From the NCBI GenBank assembly GCA_020226215.1, contig CM035233.1, forward strand, positions 18,991,701 to 19,055,700: 64,000 nt of DNA. The letters run 5' to 3'. Origin of the DNA: Sindora glabra. Its lineage: Eukaryota; Streptophyta; Magnoliopsida; Fabales; Fabaceae. The position numbers and the translations under genes are program-made. Below, one piece after another: positions 60,991 to 64,000 of the stretch. Position 1 is the stretch's first letter. Each line of letters begins with the position of its first letter. The notes beneath the pieces were generated by a model. The model was not told the origin of the DNA and did no database searches. It saw nothing but the letters and a program-made list of their open reading frames with translations.

Positions 60991-62266
60991 CTGCAAGCGA
61001 TCTTGTGGTCACCGTTTCAGCCTACAGTTTGAATTTTTGGTATGACTTGTAGCCCACTGATATCCTAATTCCTATTTTGGGCTTTGTTTTGTGCCCACAG
61101 AATAGTACTTTGATTGGGCTTAATTTGCTAAAACCTTCCTAGAAGGTATGAGATATTTTCTGTGACAAATTAAAATGAGAACTTTCTTCCTTGTGATTCA
61201 ACTTCTAACCTCTCCATCTCAAGTCATTCCAAATTCGAATCAACATTCTTCACCAAAAACGAAGCACAGAACAGCGACCTTCTTCTTTATGAAGTTAAAC
61301 TCATACTATCTTTGCTTTTGTGTGACTCATGCATGCTAACAAAATGGCTTTTTCGGTCTTTTACAACACCATTACATAGAAATTTTAATTTACACTATGA
61401 ATAAATAAAGATTTTTATTTTAACAGGGAAAATAAACATAAAATTAAAAGAGAAGATGTAGATTTTCTAAAAGTAGAACCTCCTGAATGTTTTCGGGCAT
61501 GTTCCTTTCCTAATAGAATAAAAATCTCTCTTTACTCTTTAGTTATATATAGGCTTAAAACATGGTGTTTAGTGTGGCTCTTGAACTGGTATGCAAGTAA
61601 TCAGAAAATCGTAAATTTCTTGCCCTTGTATGCTTTGTTTGAAGAGAATATATGTCATCGTCATACCTTTAGCATGATTTTGCCTGATGGGAACTGCAAT
61701 TGGTTTGCACATCTGAACCATTCAATCATGGCTCAAGTGTCTATACCCAATTGTCATTGAGTCAAGACATGAATTGAACTCAAGGTGAGTTGAGTTAACA
61801 TTTGAATTAGATCAATCAAATTTAGGTCATTTAATTATTTAGAATTGCTTGAAAGCTTAGCAGTAGAAAAATGAAGTAAATATTAGATCCACTCATCTAA
61901 ATAAACATTCCTAAAGCAACTTAGAGACATAGATAGTAGCATGATTAGATCCAAAAAGGCCCCCTCTCTAGTTATCATGCTTACTCGTTAAACTACATGC
62001 CAACTTCTGTAGGGTCTTTGAAAACTAGAAAGTCCTTTCCTATTATAGGAATAAACACTTCAATTTCACCATAAATTTATGAAATGCATTTGTTTCTATA
62101 TATACTGCACGAAATCTTCCAACATATATGGAATTGTCGATCAACTCAATTTCTATTTGTATCTCTGACCATAATCAACAACGACACTGTCCTAGATAGA
62201 CACAAAATCAGATAAGACATGTCAAATTGCCATCGATCATCAAAAGGAGAAAAACATGTTGAAAAA
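60991..62266. other. Intergenic stretch
   Basis: No supported gene. 61190-61300 has a C/A-rich leader-like composition before an ATG at 61291, but that frame closes quickly. The plus frame 61572-61760 shows no motif. Confidence 0.35.
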
Positions 62267-62669
62267 TCAGAAGGCCTTGTAATCCCTTGGCATATGAACA
62301 TCCCTCATAGCTCTTCCATCCACCACGTCTTCCCTTGCATCGCACAGAACACCATAACTTAACCAATTCCTTTTCTCATCATCATCATCATCTTCTTCCT
62401 CCTTCTATCCTCATTTGTAGAAGAGATTCCATGTCTGCAACCGGACTGTTCTATAAAACTATCAAGTAGCGTTGCAATGCTTTGAACTTCAAATGCATCA
62501 AGCAGAGATCCCTTGATGTGAAGTAGGGAAGTTCCTTCTTTTGCTAGCTCCTTGACCGTTTTCATTGCTTGTAGCTTATAACAAGAAGGTCTTGGTGCTC
62601 GCTGAGCTCTTGGAGTTTCAAACTCATTTGTATCTTTTCTTTCAGAGCTTGAACCATGTTGGTATCTTG
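62267..62669 (-). pseudogene. 3' coding end of an unrecognised gene, interrupted by a retrotransposon and frameshifted
   Basis: An open minus-strand stretch starts exactly at the LTR edge. It encodes a Ser/Glu/Pro/Arg-rich linker (HGSSSERKDTNEFETPRAQR), then a likely helical part (KLQAMKTVKELAKEGTSLLH, and LDAFEVQSIATLLDSFIEQS), to a stop at 62359. At the GAA/GAT repeat near 62395-62375 a second frame takes over with DDDDDEKRNWLSYG and ends ...RDVHMPRDYKAF at 62267. That tail looks more genuine than the lysine/methionine run of the first frame, so a one- or two-base slip in the repeat is likely. I do not recognise the family. The upstream exons lie beyond the inserted copia element, outside the window. 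Confidence 0.5.
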
Positions 62670-63130
62670 TGTAAGAATTTTAAATTTATTTTAGGATCTC
62701 ATGTATGATAATTAGAACACCATAAATATGAAATTAGAATTTACTTACCTGATGGATTTGCAGCCATAATCGAATTCAGCGGAAGCTAATGAATTCTTTT
62801 CAATTAAATCTTCCTCTTAGCTCTTCTCTTTGATGGCGGTTCTTAATGGGTAGAAACCGTGTGTATGAGAAGTGAAGAGGGGACCTAGCCTTAATCCTTA
62901 TTTATAATCCTAACAATCCTCCCCATAAAAGGATTACTAAGTCTTTGGGCCTACACAACCGCCAAACCACACTAAACTATGTAGATGTGCTAAGCCTATA
63001 TCTTTAAGATCACAATTTTAAATGAGCCTCATGCATGTCTCACAATTGGGCTAAATTTTAATCAGTCAGTTTTTTTATTAAATTACAAATTATCAATTAA
63101 TAGTAGCTCACTTTATGGAAAATTCTAACA
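62670..63130 (-). repeat. 3' LTR of a second Ty1/copia element (461 bp)
   Basis: On the minus strand the LTR starts tgttagaatttt (63130) and ends aaaattcttaca (62670), so its tips form a good inverted repeat with canonical TG...CA ends. A TATA box (ttataaataa, 62907-62898) lies about 220 bases in. The putative 5-bp target word next to it is tcttg (62665-62669, plus strand). The partner copy is outside the window. Confidence 0.8.
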
Positions 63131-63144
63131 TTCTCCCACTTGAG
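63131..63144 (-). other. Polypurine tract of the second copia element
   Basis: Minus-strand ctcaagtgggagaa directly before the LTR start tgttagaa. This is the usual polypurine tract and junction for this type of plant copia element (Tnt1/Tork-like). Confidence 0.75.
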
Positions 63145-63758
63145 CAATATTAATTGGTTTTATTAGAGTTTTAACAAAACACATTTTGAAAACAAGACTC
63201 CAGACTGATTGGAAAAAACTTTTATGTGGCCACAAAAAAAAAAATTAGCCCTCTGAGATAACATCACAACAATCCTATCTAATATAGCCAACTAACATTG
63301 AATCATAGTGGCCTTTATGCCCCTTATTGACATAAAACCAATCTATGGTTACGAGTGCTAGTGACTTTATCGACAATAGATTTTAGTGTGGCTGTGTAGT
63401 AAGAAAATAGCATCAAATATGATCAAACATGCTATTTTCGTTATCAGTCCTCCATAATTTTTCTAAACTTGATGAGAAATCTATATACTGTATGTATGTC
63501 TCATTCATATTCTCGAGATCATTCAATAGTGTCATTTTATAAGACATACTTTCTTGACATCAAAGTCATACTTAAGACAGACACCAGTCTTAAGAAGCAA
63601 GATTTCAATACTTATAGGTATATGTTCAAGTAAGAATATATAATAGCATAGATTATCTACTTTATGATGATCATCAATGAAATTAAAATCTTATAAAAAG
63701 AGTGTCTAACATAACAAATTATAACATGAGAGTATCAAACACAACAAATATGCTCCCA

Positions 63759-64000
63759 TTAATAAAATGCATAAAAAAACCTTAAGACACCCATGCTCTC
63801 AACATGTTTGCTAAAAACTACAGGTCTTAATCCTTTAGTCAGAGGATCAGCAATCATGTTATTTGTATCAATATGTTCTACAGTAATATCACCATTTTTC
63901 ACAAAATCTCTGACCTTAAGGTACTTTATTTCCAAATGCTTAGATCCACATGTAGTTTTGTTGTTTTTGGAAAACAACACAGTAGATTTGTTATCACAAT
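63759..64000 (-). CDS. RNase H end of copia pol (partial)
   Basis: About 80 C-terminal residues of a Ty1/copia polyprotein, open to the window edge. RNase H removes RNA from the RNA-DNA hybrid during reverse transcription. Readable motifs: CDNKSTVLFSKN, then GSKHLEIKYLKVRDFV, DITVEHIDTNNMIADPLTKG and FSKHVESMGV, ending with a stop at 63759. The KHLEIKY and ADPLTKGL elements are diagnostic of plant copia pol C-termini. There are no stops within the visible part. Confidence 0.85.
   Translation of the reverse strand, partial: CDNKSTVLFSKNNKTTCGSKHLEIKYLKVRDFVKNGDITVEHIDTNNMIADPLTKGLRPVVFSKHVESMGVLRFFYAFY

Larger units (their letters stand above)
62670..64000 (-). mobile_element. Second Ty1/copia retrotransposon, truncated by the window edge
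   Basis: Minus-strand element. The end of pol (RNase H) is at 63759-64000, a noncoding stretch follows (63145-63758), then a polypurine tract at 63144-63131 (ctcaagtgggagaa) and the 3' LTR. Clean LTR tips and an unbroken RNase H frame suggest it is much younger than the Sirevirus-like element. It lies in the same orientation as the gene end it interrupts. Confidence 0.85.

Noticed and set aside
1..64000. tRNA, rRNA or CRISPR loci
   Set aside because: I looked for tRNA arm words (GGTTCGAATCC-like), conserved rRNA blocks and regularly spaced repeats and saw none. A tRNA scan was not possible here.

Overview
This window is AT-rich nuclear DNA from a flowering plant, most likely a eudicot. The evidence is an intronless plant-type aspartic protease gene with a TATA promoter, Sirevirus-like and other Ty1/copia retroelements, hAT and CACTA relics, a plant LINE tail, MITEs and a probable plastid-derived fragment. 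I see no bacterial operon, CRISPR array, rRNA gene or tRNA gene. The species cannot be fixed from the sequence alone.

Layout. Positions 1-3425 hold a decayed hAT transposase of the TTF-type/hAT-dimerisation class on the plus strand. Positions 3861-15892 hold one large, complete but decayed Ty1/copia element of Sirevirus type on the minus strand. It has two LTRs of about 1.5 kb, a primer binding site, gag with two zinc-knuckle-like motifs, protease, integrase, RT, RNase H, an extra long reading frame after pol, a polypurine tract and the far LTR. Positions 16-26 kb are AT-rich, with a foldback element, a dispersed repeat, a 139-bp tandem duplication and a 173-bp MITE. The only clearly intact gene is the secreted nepenthesin-like aspartic protease at 26456-27811. 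A second copy of the same MITE, with a perfect 9-bp target duplication, lies about 240 bp past its stop codon.

Positions 28-36 kb contain a second copy of the dispersed repeat, a very CpG-dense 170-bp island, and a tandem duplication. One unit of that duplication was split by an 847-bp non-autonomous DNA transposon while its sister keeps the empty site. Positions 36.6-43.6 kb look like a CACTA relic with two opposed foldback elements and Sirevirus-type LTR relics in or beside it. Positions 52.5-54.4 kb hold the 3' part of a LINE with its A-tail. Positions 60-61 kb carry a hAT terminus and a piece resembling domain V of a plastid group II intron. The window ends with the 3' exon of an unrecognised gene, cut at 62670 by a young-looking Ty1/copia element that runs off the right edge.

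Most of the window is therefore layered transposon debris around one protease gene and one broken gene end. I did not find a convincing new biological system. The items most worth a second look are the extra Sirevirus frame, the MITE in the protease 3' flank, the filled/empty-site pair, the CpG island and the copia-interrupted gene.
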